Origin: Streptomyces sp. NRRL B-24484
GTDB taxonomy: Bacteria; Actinomycetota; Actinomycetes; Streptomycetales; Streptomycetaceae
Length of the DNA stretch: 64,000 bases
Assembly: GCF_000717715.1 (NCBI RefSeq)
Contig: NZ_JOAI01000042.1
Span: forward strand, 61,921 to 125,920
Reading direction: 5' to 3'
The position numbers and the translations under genes were made by a program. This document shows positions 1 through 8,268 of the stretch, piece by piece (positions within the stretch are counted from its first letter, which is position 1; each line of letters begins with the position of its first letter). The notes beneath the pieces were generated by a model. The model had not been told where the DNA came from. It worked only from the letters and a program-made list of their open reading frames with translations, and made no database searches.

Positions 1-38
1 ACCGCCTGCTCGCCCTCGTGGTACGGCGTCTTGACCAT
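1..38 (-). CDS. 5' end of a gene leaving the window, possibly pyridoxamine 5'-phosphate oxidase family
   Basis: Only the first 12 or so codons are present, reading M-V-K-T-P-Y-H-E-G-E-Q-A from an ATG at 38. A purine-rich AGAGAGGG sits 8 bases upstream as a ribosome binding site, which supports a true start. The YHEGE motif resembles the N-terminus of flavin-binding PNPOx-fold proteins of actinobacteria, but this is recalled similarity on a very short stretch, so the family is a guess. Confidence 0.4.
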   Translation of the reverse strand, partial: MVKTPYHEGEQA

Positions 39-124
39 GGGTCGGCCCTCTCTGTGCGGGTGTTCGTCCGGTGCGGCGGATGTCGCCGCCGGTCGCCCGG
101 TGGGTTCACGGGCGCGGGCCGGGA

Positions 125-144
125 GCCCGGGGTTCGCCCCGGGC
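125..144 (-). terminator. Terminator hairpin of gap
   Basis: A perfect 8-bp GC stem (125-132 with 137-144) closes on a TTCG tetraloop about 30 bases past the gap stop codon. There is no U-tract, as is usual in high-GC actinobacteria. Confidence 0.6.
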
Positions 145-176
145 GCCCGGCCCGCACGTGCGGTCGGCGGTGCCGG

Positions 177-1349
<1,173 letters not shown>

Positions 1350-1388
1350 TCACAGCGGGCCGGGCATCACTGCTGCCGATGAAAACCG

Positions 1389-1408
1389 CATACCTTCCAG
1401 AAGGTATG
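1389..1408. promoter_or_regulatory. ARE-like operator upstream of the AraC gene
   Basis: CATACCTTCC-AGAAGGTATG is a dyad with perfect 9-bp arms around a central CA, and the first of four related 20-mers in this block. It lies 79 bases upstream of the AraC start inside the 303-base gap/AraC divergent stretch (1185-1487), where I see nothing else definable. It resembles the autoregulatory elements bound by gamma-butyrolactone receptors; the function is inferred. Confidence 0.75.
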
Positions 1409-1487
1409 TTTCCATGATGGAGGGGTCCGCCCTCCCGGAGCGGACCGAGTGTCGACTGACGCGGCCTCAAGTCCTCGCGGGGGAGCC

Positions 1488-2246
1488 ATGGATGCACTGC
1501 TTACCGAGAACTGGCACACCGACCACGGAACGGCGCCACGTCAGTCGGCGGAGGTGTCTGCGCAGCAGGTGGTGGAGAACGTGAGCGAGGTCAGCCTCGG
1601 CAGGGTCCGGATCACCGTCGTCGAGGGCGCCGCCCCGGACTGCACCGGCGACGACCTCCGGGTCTCCCAGCACCGCACCCGTACGGGCGAGGCCTACCTG
1701 CGGGTGAGCTGCCCGCTGTCCGACCCGCTCGCCGTCCCCGAGCTGCTGCGCCGGCTCGCCGACCAGGGCGCGCTGCCCTCCGACCGCACCGCCGAGCTGC
1801 TGGCCCGCGGCATCACCGGGCTGGTCGCCCAGGCCTGCGCCGACTACATGGACCGCGACCAGGACTCGCCCCGTCCGGCCCGCAGTTCCGGCCTCGCCCG
1901 CCGCGCCATGCTGCAGCGGGTCAAGCACTTCGCGCGCAGCCGGCTCGCCGATCCCGAGCTGAAGCCGGAGATGCTCGCGCAGCACCACCACATCTCGCTG
2001 CGCTACCTGCAGAAGCTCTTCCAGGAGCACGGCCAGAGCCCGGCCAGCTGGATCCGCGACGAGCGGCTGCACCGCTGCTGCACCGAGCTGCGCGACCCGC
2101 GGCTCGCGCACCTGACCATCGCGATGATCGGCGAGCGCTCCGGCCTGTACGGCGCCTCGCACTTCAGCCGGCTGTTCCGCGACCGCTACGGCATCTCGCC
2201 GCGCGAGTACCGCCGCGACCACGCCCGTCTGACCGACGCCGCCTGA
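1488..2246 (+). CDS. AraC-family transcriptional regulator
   Basis: The 252-residue protein has an N-terminal region of about 130 residues without clear homology, and a C-terminal double helix-turn-helix of AraC/XylS type. In the C-terminal part, LKPEMLAQHHHISLRYLQKL is the first HTH, and ASHFSRLFRDRYGISPREYR is the second HTH and signature. The ATG at 1488 is preferred because GCGGGGGAG lies just before it; a GTG at 1449 would add 13 residues but lacks such a site. The ARE-like dyad 79 bases upstream suggests control by the butyrolactone receptor encoded at 7304-7954. It could be the pathway-specific activator of the methyltransferase/ligase pair that follows on the same strand. Confidence 0.88.
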   Translation: MDALLTENWHTDHGTAPRQSAEVSAQQVVENVSEVSLGRVRITVVEGAAPDCTGDDLRVSQHRTRTGEAYLRVSCPLSDPLAVPELLRRLADQGALPSDRTAELLARGITGLVAQACADYMDRDQDSPRPARSSGLARRAMLQRVKHFARSRLADPELKPEMLAQHHHISLRYLQKLFQEHGQSPASWIRDERLHRCCTELRDPRLAHLTIAMIGERSGLYGASHFSRLFRDRYGISPREYRRDHARLTDAA

Positions 2247-2254
2247 CCGACGCC

Positions 2255-2284
2255 GCCGGCCCGGTGCCGCCCGCCCGGGCCGGC
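2255..2284 (+). terminator. Possible hairpin after the AraC gene
   Basis: A 10-bp perfect GC stem (2255-2264 with 2275-2284) and 10-base loop lie just past the AraC stop. It may end that transcript before the methyltransferase gene, or may simply reflect GC-rich composition. Confidence 0.4.
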
Positions 2285-2415
2285 CGGTGTCGCCGCACCG
2301 CCAGCACCGCCGTCCCGCACCGCCCGAACAACGCCGCCCGCCGGGCCGGCCGGCACCGACCGGACCGGACCGGGACGACCGGCGCCCGCCGGTCCCGAGC
2401 GAAAGGCCCTCCTCC

Positions 2416-3198
2416 GTGTCCAGCCCGTCCAGCTTCGAATACCCGGGCGAGTTCTACGAGGTGATCCGCAAGGATTTCCGCGACCTCGCCACCGAGACCG
2501 AGTTCCTCGCCTCGTACCTGCCGCCCGGCGGGTCCGCCCTCGACATCGGCAGCGCCACCGGCGGCAACCTGCGGGCCCTGGCCGCGCTGGGCCACCCCGG
2601 CACCGGCCTCGACCAGAGCGCCGCCTTCACCGAGTACGCCGCCTCGAAGGCGCAGGAGCCCGGCTCCGCCCCCGTCGAGTACGTGTGCACCCGGGCCGAG
2701 GAGTACACCACCGACCGGCGCTACGACCTGGTGTACAGCCTGTTCAGCACGCTCAACCAGCTGGACCGCGGCGAGCTGCGGCAGCTGCTGGCGGCCGTCC
2801 GCGGCTGGCTCGCCCCCGGCGGCCACGTCGTGGTCGACATCGGCCACCTGCTGAACTTCGTCGACGGCTACCAGCCGAACATCATCGCCCACCACCAGGG
2901 CGACGGCCTGCTCGTCACCCGGCTCGCCCGGCAGTCCGTGCACGCCCACCGCGCGGTCTGGCGGAACGAGGAGACCATCATCGCCCGCGACGGCGGCGGC
3001 ACCGTCTCGATGTACGCCAACTTCTTCGACCAGACCGTCTTCACCGCGCCCGAGGTCCGCGACCTGCTGGTGGACGCCGGCTTCGAGGTGGTCGCCGAGT
3101 ACGGCGGCTTCCGCAAGGAGCCCGGCCCGCGGATCGGCCGCGGCCCGCTGCTGTTCGTCGCCCGTGCCGCCGCGACCGGCGAGGAGGCCGCCGCATGA
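2416..3198 (+). CDS. Class I SAM-dependent methyltransferase
   Basis: The 260-residue protein has a Rossmann-fold methyltransferase core. The SAM-binding motif ALDIGSATGGN is at about residues 42-52, an acidic post-II motif YDLVYSLFSTLNQLD at about 105-119, and GGHVVVDIGH follows as motif III. The C-terminal half (FDQTVFTAPEVRDLLVDAGF) is typical of small-molecule methyltransferases. The GTG at 2416 is chosen since homology begins there and GAAAGG lies upstream. The stop codon overlaps the ligase start (ATGA), so the two are almost certainly translationally coupled and act in one pathway. The substrate is unknown. Confidence 0.88.
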   Translation: MSSPSSFEYPGEFYEVIRKDFRDLATETEFLASYLPPGGSALDIGSATGGNLRALAALGHPGTGLDQSAAFTEYAASKAQEPGSAPVEYVCTRAEEYTTDRRYDLVYSLFSTLNQLDRGELRQLLAAVRGWLAPGGHVVVDIGHLLNFVDGYQPNIIAHHQGDGLLVTRLARQSVHAHRAVWRNEETIIARDGGGTVSMYANFFDQTVFTAPEVRDLLVDAGFEVVAEYGGFRKEPGPRIGRGPLLFVARAAATGEEAAA

Positions 3199-4862
3199 CC
3201 ACGACCGTCGACACCCGCACCCTGCCGGACGCCGTCCTCGACGGCGGCCCGGCCCCCGAGCTCCCGGTCTGCAACCTCGGCGAGGCCCTGCAGCGCGCCG
3301 CCGCCCGGCCCGACGCCGGCCGGATGCACTTCGTCCGCGCGGACGGCTCCGACACCGTGCTCGGCTACCCCGAGCTGCTGGACGGCGCCCGCCGGATCCT
3401 CACCGGCCTGCGCGCGGGCGGCGCCCGCCCCGGCGACCGGGTGCTGCTGCAGATCCGCGAGGAGTCCGACCAGCTGGCCGCGTTCTGGGCCGCCGTGCTC
3501 GGCGGCCTGGTGCCGATCCCGGTGCCGCCCGGCCGCACCGACGCGCCCGAGGCCGCCGCCCAGCAGCTGGAGTGGATCTGGGCCGGCTACGACAGCCCCT
3601 GGGTGGTCGTCGGCGACGACGGCGCCCCGGCCAGCCCGGCGATGGCCGCGGCGGGCCGCTGGCTCGGCCGCACCGGTGAACTGCGCGACCACGCCCCGGC
3701 CGAGGAACTGCACCCGGCCCGCGCCGACGACCTCGCCGTCCTGCTGCTGACCTCCGGCAGCACCGGCGTCCCGAAGGCCGTCGCGCTGACCCACCGCAAC
3801 GTCCTGGCCCGTTCCACGGCCACCGCGCAGGTCCGCCGGCTGGACGTGACCAGCCGCTCCTTCAACTGGATGCCGCTCGACCACATCGGCGGGCTGGTCA
3901 TGTTCCACGCCCGCGACGTGCTGCTCGGCTGCACCCAGGTGCACGCCCGCACCGAGTGGATCCTGGACGACCCGACCCGCTGGTTCGAGCAGATCTCCCG
4001 GCACGGCTGCGACACCACCTGGGCGCCCAACTTCGCCTTCGGCCTGGTCAACGACCGTGCCGAGGAGATCGCCGGACGCGACTGGGACCTGCGCAGCCTG
4101 CGCTACATCATGAACGGCGGCGAGTCGGTCAAGGCCCGGGTGATCCGGCGCTTCCTCGACCTGCTGGCCCCGTTCGGCCTGCCGCGCACCTCGATGCACC
4201 CCGGCTGGGGCATGTCCGAGACCTCGGCCGGCATCGTCGACTTCGTCTTCGACCCGGACACCATGGGCGACGAGCGGTTCGTCCCGGTCGGCCGGCCGCA
4301 CCCGGGCGTCCGGCTGCGCGTGGTGGACGAGCACGACGCCGCGCTGCCGACCGGCACCGTCGGCCGCCTCCAGGTGACCGGCGACCCGGTGTTCTCCGGC
4401 TACTACGAGAACCCGGAGCAGAACGCCAGGTCGTTCACCGCGGACGGCTGGTTCCGCTCCGGCGACCTCGCCGTGATCGAGGACGGCATCCTCACCGTCA
4501 CCGGCCGGGTGGACGACCTGATCACCCTCAACGGCGCCGAGTACCACGGCCACGAGATCGAGGCGCTGGTCGAGGAACTCCCCTTCGTGGAGCCCTCGTT
4601 CACCATCGTCTCGCCGTGCACCGCGGCCGGCGGCGAGGAGGAGCTGGTGGTCTTCTACCACCCGCGCGGCGGCGCCGGCGACGACGAGGCCGACCGCCGG
4701 ATCCGCGACCTGGTCACCGAGCGGTACGGGGTGCGCCTCGGCGGGGTCGTCACCCTCGCACGCGAGGACGTGCCGAAGACCGGCATCGGCAAGCTCCGCC
4801 GCGCCGAGCTGCGCAAGCGCTACGAGGCCGGCGGCGCCGGCGGACCGGGCACCGGGGCCTGA
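3195..4862 (+). CDS. Adenylate-forming acyl/aryl-AMP ligase (ANL superfamily, FAAL-like)
   Basis: A complete 555-residue ANL enzyme that should activate a carboxylic acid as an acyl-adenylate. All diagnostic motifs are intact: P-loop TSGSTGVPK at about residues 186-194, GWGMSETS (A5), GWFRSGDL (A7), GRVDDLITLNG (A8), and PKTGIGKLRR with the catalytic lysine near the C-terminus (A10). Overall it resembles fatty-acyl-AMP ligases and ligases that load NRPS/PKS carriers, yet no carrier-protein gene is in the window. It overlaps the methyltransferase stop by 4 bases. Substrate and acceptor (CoA, amine or a distant carrier) cannot be read from the sequence. Confidence 0.88.
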   Translation: MTTTVDTRTLPDAVLDGGPAPELPVCNLGEALQRAAARPDAGRMHFVRADGSDTVLGYPELLDGARRILTGLRAGGARPGDRVLLQIREESDQLAAFWAAVLGGLVPIPVPPGRTDAPEAAAQQLEWIWAGYDSPWVVVGDDGAPASPAMAAAGRWLGRTGELRDHAPAEELHPARADDLAVLLLTSGSTGVPKAVALTHRNVLARSTATAQVRRLDVTSRSFNWMPLDHIGGLVMFHARDVLLGCTQVHARTEWILDDPTRWFEQISRHGCDTTWAPNFAFGLVNDRAEEIAGRDWDLRSLRYIMNGGESVKARVIRRFLDLLAPFGLPRTSMHPGWGMSETSAGIVDFVFDPDTMGDERFVPVGRPHPGVRLRVVDEHDAALPTGTVGRLQVTGDPVFSGYYENPEQNARSFTADGWFRSGDLAVIEDGILTVTGRVDDLITLNGAEYHGHEIEALVEELPFVEPSFTIVSPCTAAGGEEELVVFYHPRGGAGDDEADRRIRDLVTERYGVRLGGVVTLAREDVPKTGIGKLRRAELRKRYEAGGAGGPGTGA

Positions 4863-4883
4863 CACCCCGCCGCGGCACGCACC

Positions 4884-4926
4884 GAGCGGCCCTTGGTCCG
4901 GACACCCGGCAGACCGAGGGCCGCTC
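4884..4926 (+). terminator. Terminator after the methyltransferase/ligase operon
   Basis: Two 15-base arms (4884-4898 and 4912-4926) pair with a single mismatch around a 13-base loop, 21 bases past the ligase stop. The hairpin separates this operon from the TetR gene. Confidence 0.75.
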
Positions 4927-5043
4927 GCGTGTTCATGGAGAGGACATGGACGATAGGCGGGGGTCCGGAAGAAGGGTTTGCCTTCGAACCATGAACTGCG
5001 GTACGTGAGTTCACGGGCAACGTGGTGGAACGGAAGGAAGCCG

Positions 5044-5637
5044 ATGGCACAACAGGAGCGGGCCAGGAGGACGTACGAGGCGGTGCTGGACGCCGCAGCA
5101 CGGGAGTTCTCGGCCCACGGCTACGCCAACACCAACCTCGGCCATGTGGCGCAGAGCACCGGCGTCACCAAGGGAGCCCTGTACGGCCACTTCGCCTCGA
5201 AGGAGGAACTGGCCGCGGCGCTCGTCCAACACCTGGACGATGCATGGAAGTTGATCGAGGACGGGGTCGGCGAGACACCGGACTCACCGGTGGCGACCCT
5301 GAAGAACGTGACCTGCGCGCTGGTCGCCCGGCTGCACCGCGACATCCGGGTCAACGCGGCCCTGCGGCTGCTGCTGGAGGAGGCCCAGTCCACCAAGCGG
5401 ACGCCGGCCTTCGTGTCGGACGTGGAACGCACGCTGCTGCGCCTGGTCGTCCAGGCGCAGCAGCAGGGCGAGATGGACTCCGACTACCCGCCGGAGCCGG
5501 TGGCCCAGTTGATGACCACCGTGATCTTCGGTGCGCACTACCTCGGTTCGGTGCGCGAGGAGTTGGATCTGATCACCCGGGTCCGCTCCTCCTGGGACGT
5601 GCTGCTGCCGGCCCTGGGCGCCCGCTGGGTGAGCTGA
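5044..5637 (+). CDS. TetR-family regulator, butyrolactone receptor/pseudo-receptor type
   Basis: The 197-residue protein has an N-terminal TetR HTH (LGHVAQSTGVTKGALYGHFASK at about residues 30-51, quoted in part: GVTKGALYGHF) and a C-terminal domain like those of ArpA/ScbR proteins. The ATG at 5044 is chosen because GGAAGGAAG lies just upstream. It is distinct from the receptor at 7304-7954. By analogy with clusters that carry a receptor plus an orphan pseudo-receptor, this may be the second type, which senses other ligands. No clear ARE dyad was found upstream. Its 3' end overlaps the opposite-strand LysR remnant by about 100 bases. Confidence 0.82.
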   Translation: MAQQERARRTYEAVLDAAAREFSAHGYANTNLGHVAQSTGVTKGALYGHFASKEELAAALVQHLDDAWKLIEDGVGETPDSPVATLKNVTCALVARLHRDIRVNAALRLLLEEAQSTKRTPAFVSDVERTLLRLVVQAQQQGEMDSDYPPEPVAQLMTTVIFGAHYLGSVREELDLITRVRSSWDVLLPALGARWVS

Positions 5638-6011
5638 AGCCGCCCGCGCTGGGCGGGCAGCCTGACGCCCGCCCGGCGGGGCACGGCGGCCCGCCCCAGC
5701 GCCTGGCCGGCCGCCTCGGCGGACGCGCGCTCGGCCCGGCCGGACGGCCGGTCGCCGACGCCGGCCACCTCGCGGTGGGCGAGGTCCGCCAGGGCCACGA
5801 TGCGCTCCGCCACCGGGCGCAGCCGCAGTCCGCTCTCGGTGAGGGCGATCCGGCGGCCGCGCCGGTCGAACAGCACGGCGCCGAGCGAGGCCTCGAGGTG
5901 CTGGATCTGCGCGGTCACACTGGACTGCGCGTAGTTCAGCTTCTTGGCGGCCCGGGTGAAGCTCATCTCGCTCGACACCTCGAGGAACGAACGCAGATGC
6001 TGAAGTTCCAT
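5538..6011 (-). pseudogene. Truncated LysR-family regulator (HTH only)
   Basis: The first roughly 88 residues are a normal LysR N-terminus: FLEVSSEMSFTRAAKKLNYA then SSVTAQIQHLEASLGAVLFD form the winged HTH, followed by the start of the linker helix. After about position 5747 the frame loses all LysR character, becomes Ala/Arg-rich, and runs into the antisense of the TetR gene until a stop at 5538. A normal LysR protein has about 300 residues, so the whole ligand-binding domain is missing. No other frame supplies it. It is either a decayed gene or an HTH-only DNA-binding peptide. Confidence 0.7.
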
Positions 6012-6071
6012 CAGGACTCCTTCGGAGCGGGCCGGCGGGCACGGCGGTGCACGGACGCACCCGACGGTCCG

Positions 6072-7094
6072 TCAGGACGTGGGGCCGCCGGGCAGGGCGG
6101 CCGGGCGGAACACGAGGTCCGCCTGGGCGATCGGACGGCCCGCCTGGGCCGCCGTGGCGCGTACGGTCCGGGAGCCGGGCTCGCCGCCCGTGGACCGGGC
6201 GTCGAGGAGGATCGGCGTGCCGAACTCGCCGTACGCGTGGAACTCGACCCGCAGGCCGGTGAGCACCTCGGCGGAGGCGCCCTCGGCCGGGCCGTCCGCG
6301 AGCAGGCCGCCCTGGCGCAGGGCCTCCAGCAGCAGCACCGCCTGGACGTGGTCGGATCCGTGGTCGAAGAAGGTGGGGTGGCCCTGGTCCACCCGCAGCC
6401 GCCAGCGGGCACCGTCGCCCGGCTGTGCGGCGAGCAGCACCACGTCGTCGGGGCGCCGCCGGCCCACCTGGGCGGGGGTGGCCGCGACCGGACCGCCGTC
6501 GCCGGACGGGAGCTCCGGTACGGCCGGGCGGGCGGCGCGCAGCCGCCGGTAGAGCGCCGGGTCGAGGATCTCGCCGCCGATGGTCACCCGGGCGCAGGGG
6601 CGGCCGGCGCCGGCGTGCACGACGGTGTGCGTCCGGAAGGGCATCCGGCGGCCGGCCCGGCGCTCGGCGGGCATGTCGACCACCAGGTCGAGGGTGACCT
6701 CCTGCGGCGCCCCGAAGGAGCCGCGCGCGGCCTGGCCGTCCGTCAGTTCGAAGTCGAAGCTCTTAGCGACGAAGGGCAGGTCGAGCGGGACGCCGTAGTA
6801 CTCGTGGAACGTGAACATGGTGGCCTGGCGGACGGTCTCGATGATGACCATGCTGTCCGCGGTCCCGCCCGGTCCGGGCTGGAAGACCGCGTGGTCGCGG
6901 GGCCACTGGGCGGCCAGCAGGTAGCTGTCCGCAGCGGCTCTGGCCGAATCGGTGAGGAACACCTCGGACACGGCGGCCTTGTGGACCAGTTTGCGCGACA
7001 CCGTTCGATGGAAGTCGAGATCTGCGGCGCTCCGCTGCCGCGGCAGCAGTCCGGCCGTCGGATGGGTCAGCTGATCTGGTGCAAAGGTGTCCAT
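6072..7094 (-). CDS. afsA: AfsA-family gamma-butyrolactone biosynthesis enzyme
   Basis: AfsA/ScbA enzymes condense a beta-ketoacyl chain with dihydroxyacetone phosphate, the committed step to A-factor-type signals. The 340-residue protein has two AfsA hot-dog repeats, each with the conserved E-x2-RQ motif: IIETVRQA in the first half, after the conserved region DFHRTVSRKLVHKAAVSEVF, and LLEALRQG in the second half. The ATG at 7094 has GGAAGG 7 bases upstream. An ARE-like dyad lies 73-92 bases upstream, as expected for a synthase gene controlled by its receptor. No ScbB/BprA-type reductase or P450 was found in the window, so later steps must be encoded elsewhere or differ. Confidence 0.92.
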   Translation of the reverse strand: MDTFAPDQLTHPTAGLLPRQRSAADLDFHRTVSRKLVHKAAVSEVFLTDSARAAADSYLLAAQWPRDHAVFQPGPGGTADSMVIIETVRQATMFTFHEYYGVPLDLPFVAKSFDFELTDGQAARGSFGAPQEVTLDLVVDMPAERRAGRRMPFRTHTVVHAGAGRPCARVTIGGEILDPALYRRLRAARPAVPELPSGDGGPVAATPAQVGRRRPDDVVLLAAQPGDGARWRLRVDQGHPTFFDHGSDHVQAVLLLEALRQGGLLADGPAEGASAEVLTGLRVEFHAYGEFGTPILLDARSTGGEPGSRTVRATAAQAGRPIAQADLVFRPAALPGGPTS

Positions 7095-7166
7095 CGCGAG
7101 CCTTCCCCCACGGGGCTGTGAACGACAGGGCACTGGCCAGGGTCCGACGCTGGGACCGAGAGAAAA

Positions 7167-7186
7167 TATACCTCCGGGAAGGTATG
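7167..7186. promoter_or_regulatory. ARE-like operator upstream of afsA
   Basis: TATACCTCCG-GGAAGGTATG matches the dyad at 1389-1408 at 15 of 20 positions. It lies between the afsA start (7094) and the terminator of the receptor gene, embedded in a locally AT-rich patch (AGAAAATATA), a plausible promoter. Confidence 0.75.
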
Positions 7187-7233
7187 TTGCCAAGCTTTGA
7201 CTCTCCCCAAGTCCCTTTCACCACAAGGGAAAA

Positions 7234-7281
7234 GCGGGGGCACCGGCTCCGCGCGGAACGGCGCGGAGCCGGTGCCCCCGC
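7234..7281 (-). terminator. Strong terminator of the butyrolactone-receptor gene
   Basis: A perfect 21-bp stem (7234-7254 with 7261-7281) and 6-base loop lie 23 bases past the receptor stop codon. It insulates the receptor gene from the afsA promoter. Confidence 0.85.
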
Positions 7282-7303
7282 CGAGAGGGGGTGCGTGGGG
7301 CGG

Positions 7304-7954
7304 TCAGCTGCCCGGCAGGATCAGGTCCAGCAGCTCCTCGACCCGCGCGACCACGTCGGCGCGGTCGTTCAGGATCCACGACACGTGCTGGACGCCGAAG
7401 AACGAGGCCACGATGGTCCGCGCCAGCGACTCCGCCGAGGCGTCCGCCGGGAGCTCGCCCGCCTCCTTGGCCCGTTCCAGCAGCAGGGTGTAGACGGCGA
7501 TGTAGTCGATGAAGGGCAGCGGGAGATCGGCGTCGGTGACCATCCGCTCGGTCTGCAGCCGGACGGCCGCCTGCGCCACCGCGTCGTCGCGGAGCCGGCG
7601 CGCCGTCTCCATGGTCAGCCGGCGGACGGTCTCCAGCGGCTTGAGGTCCGGGTCGGCCAGGGCCGAGGTGGTCTTCGGTGCGGCCGCGTAGAAGCTGCCG
7701 ACCAGTTCCGCCGCGAGCGCCTCCTTGTTGGGGAAGTGGAAGTACACGGCGCCCTTGGTGGCGCCGGCCTCCTCGGCGATCTCCTGCATGGTGACGACTT
7801 TGAAGCCCTTGCGGGCGAAGAGCGCGGCGGCGGCCTCCAGGACCGTCGCCCGGGTGCGCAGTGCCCGCGCCTGTTTCAGGGCCGGAACGCTCCGACCCGC
7901 TGCCGTGCCCCGGCTCCTGCTGGTGCCGCTGACCGGATTCCCGCTGGCCGCCAT
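7304..7954 (-). CDS. TetR-family gamma-butyrolactone receptor (ArpA/ScbR type)
   Basis: The 216-residue protein carries the hallmark receptor HTH: AAALFARKGFKVVTMQEIAE, then AGATKGAVYFHFPNKEALA, at about residues 42-80. A receptor-type ligand domain follows, ending in the region ERAKEAGELPADASAESLAR. A basic N-terminal extension of about 25 residues is present. The ATG at 7954 follows a GGAGG. It diverges from the flavoprotein gene at 8269, with an ARE-like box between them, and sits next to afsA, the classic synthase/receptor arrangement. It presumably represses targets at ARE boxes until the signal accumulates. Confidence 0.92.
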   Translation of the reverse strand: MAASGNPVSGTSRSRGTAAGRSVPALKQARALRTRATVLEAAAALFARKGFKVVTMQEIAEEAGATKGAVYFHFPNKEALAAELVGSFYAAAPKTTSALADPDLKPLETVRRLTMETARRLRDDAVAQAAVRLQTERMVTDADLPLPFIDYIAVYTLLLERAKEAGELPADASAESLARTIVASFFGVQHVSWILNDRADVVARVEELLDLILPGS

Positions 7955-8005
7955 GGCTCAACCTCCAGGGGTGCCGGCACGGTTGTGCCGGAGTTTCGCG
8001 CGAAT

Positions 8006-8025
8006 CATAACGTCACGAAGGTATG
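8006..8025. promoter_or_regulatory. ARE-like operator between receptor and flavoprotein genes
   Basis: CATAACGTCA-CGAAGGTATG has one good half-site (GAAGGTATG) and one decayed half. It matches the dyad at 1389 at 16 of 20 positions. It is the only structured element I see in the 314-base divergent stretch 7955-8268. It is placed to control the receptor gene itself (autorepression) and the flavoprotein gene. Confidence 0.62.
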
Positions 8026-8268
8026 TTCCAAATATTCTGCGGTACGACGGCAGCCGGCCAGGTCCCCGTGCCCCGGAACGCCCGCGTCCGCACCCCGTGG
8101 CTGCGGCCGCCTTCCGCGACCGGTTCCGGTCGGCCACGCTGTCCTCGTCGACGACGACGTCCCCGCCCGCTGCACCGCTGTCCGAACGGGCAGCGGGTTT
8201 CCCCGGCCCTGCCGGCGGCCGGCGTCGTCGCGACGCGTGACGCCAGTCCACGACAGGGGGAGACAACG

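Noticed and set aside
4970..4995. Possible ARE box before the TetR gene at 5044 (GAAGAAGGGTTTGCCTTC)
   Set aside because: The dyad is short and off-consensus. It does not share the ATACCT/AGGTAT half-sites of the four accepted boxes.
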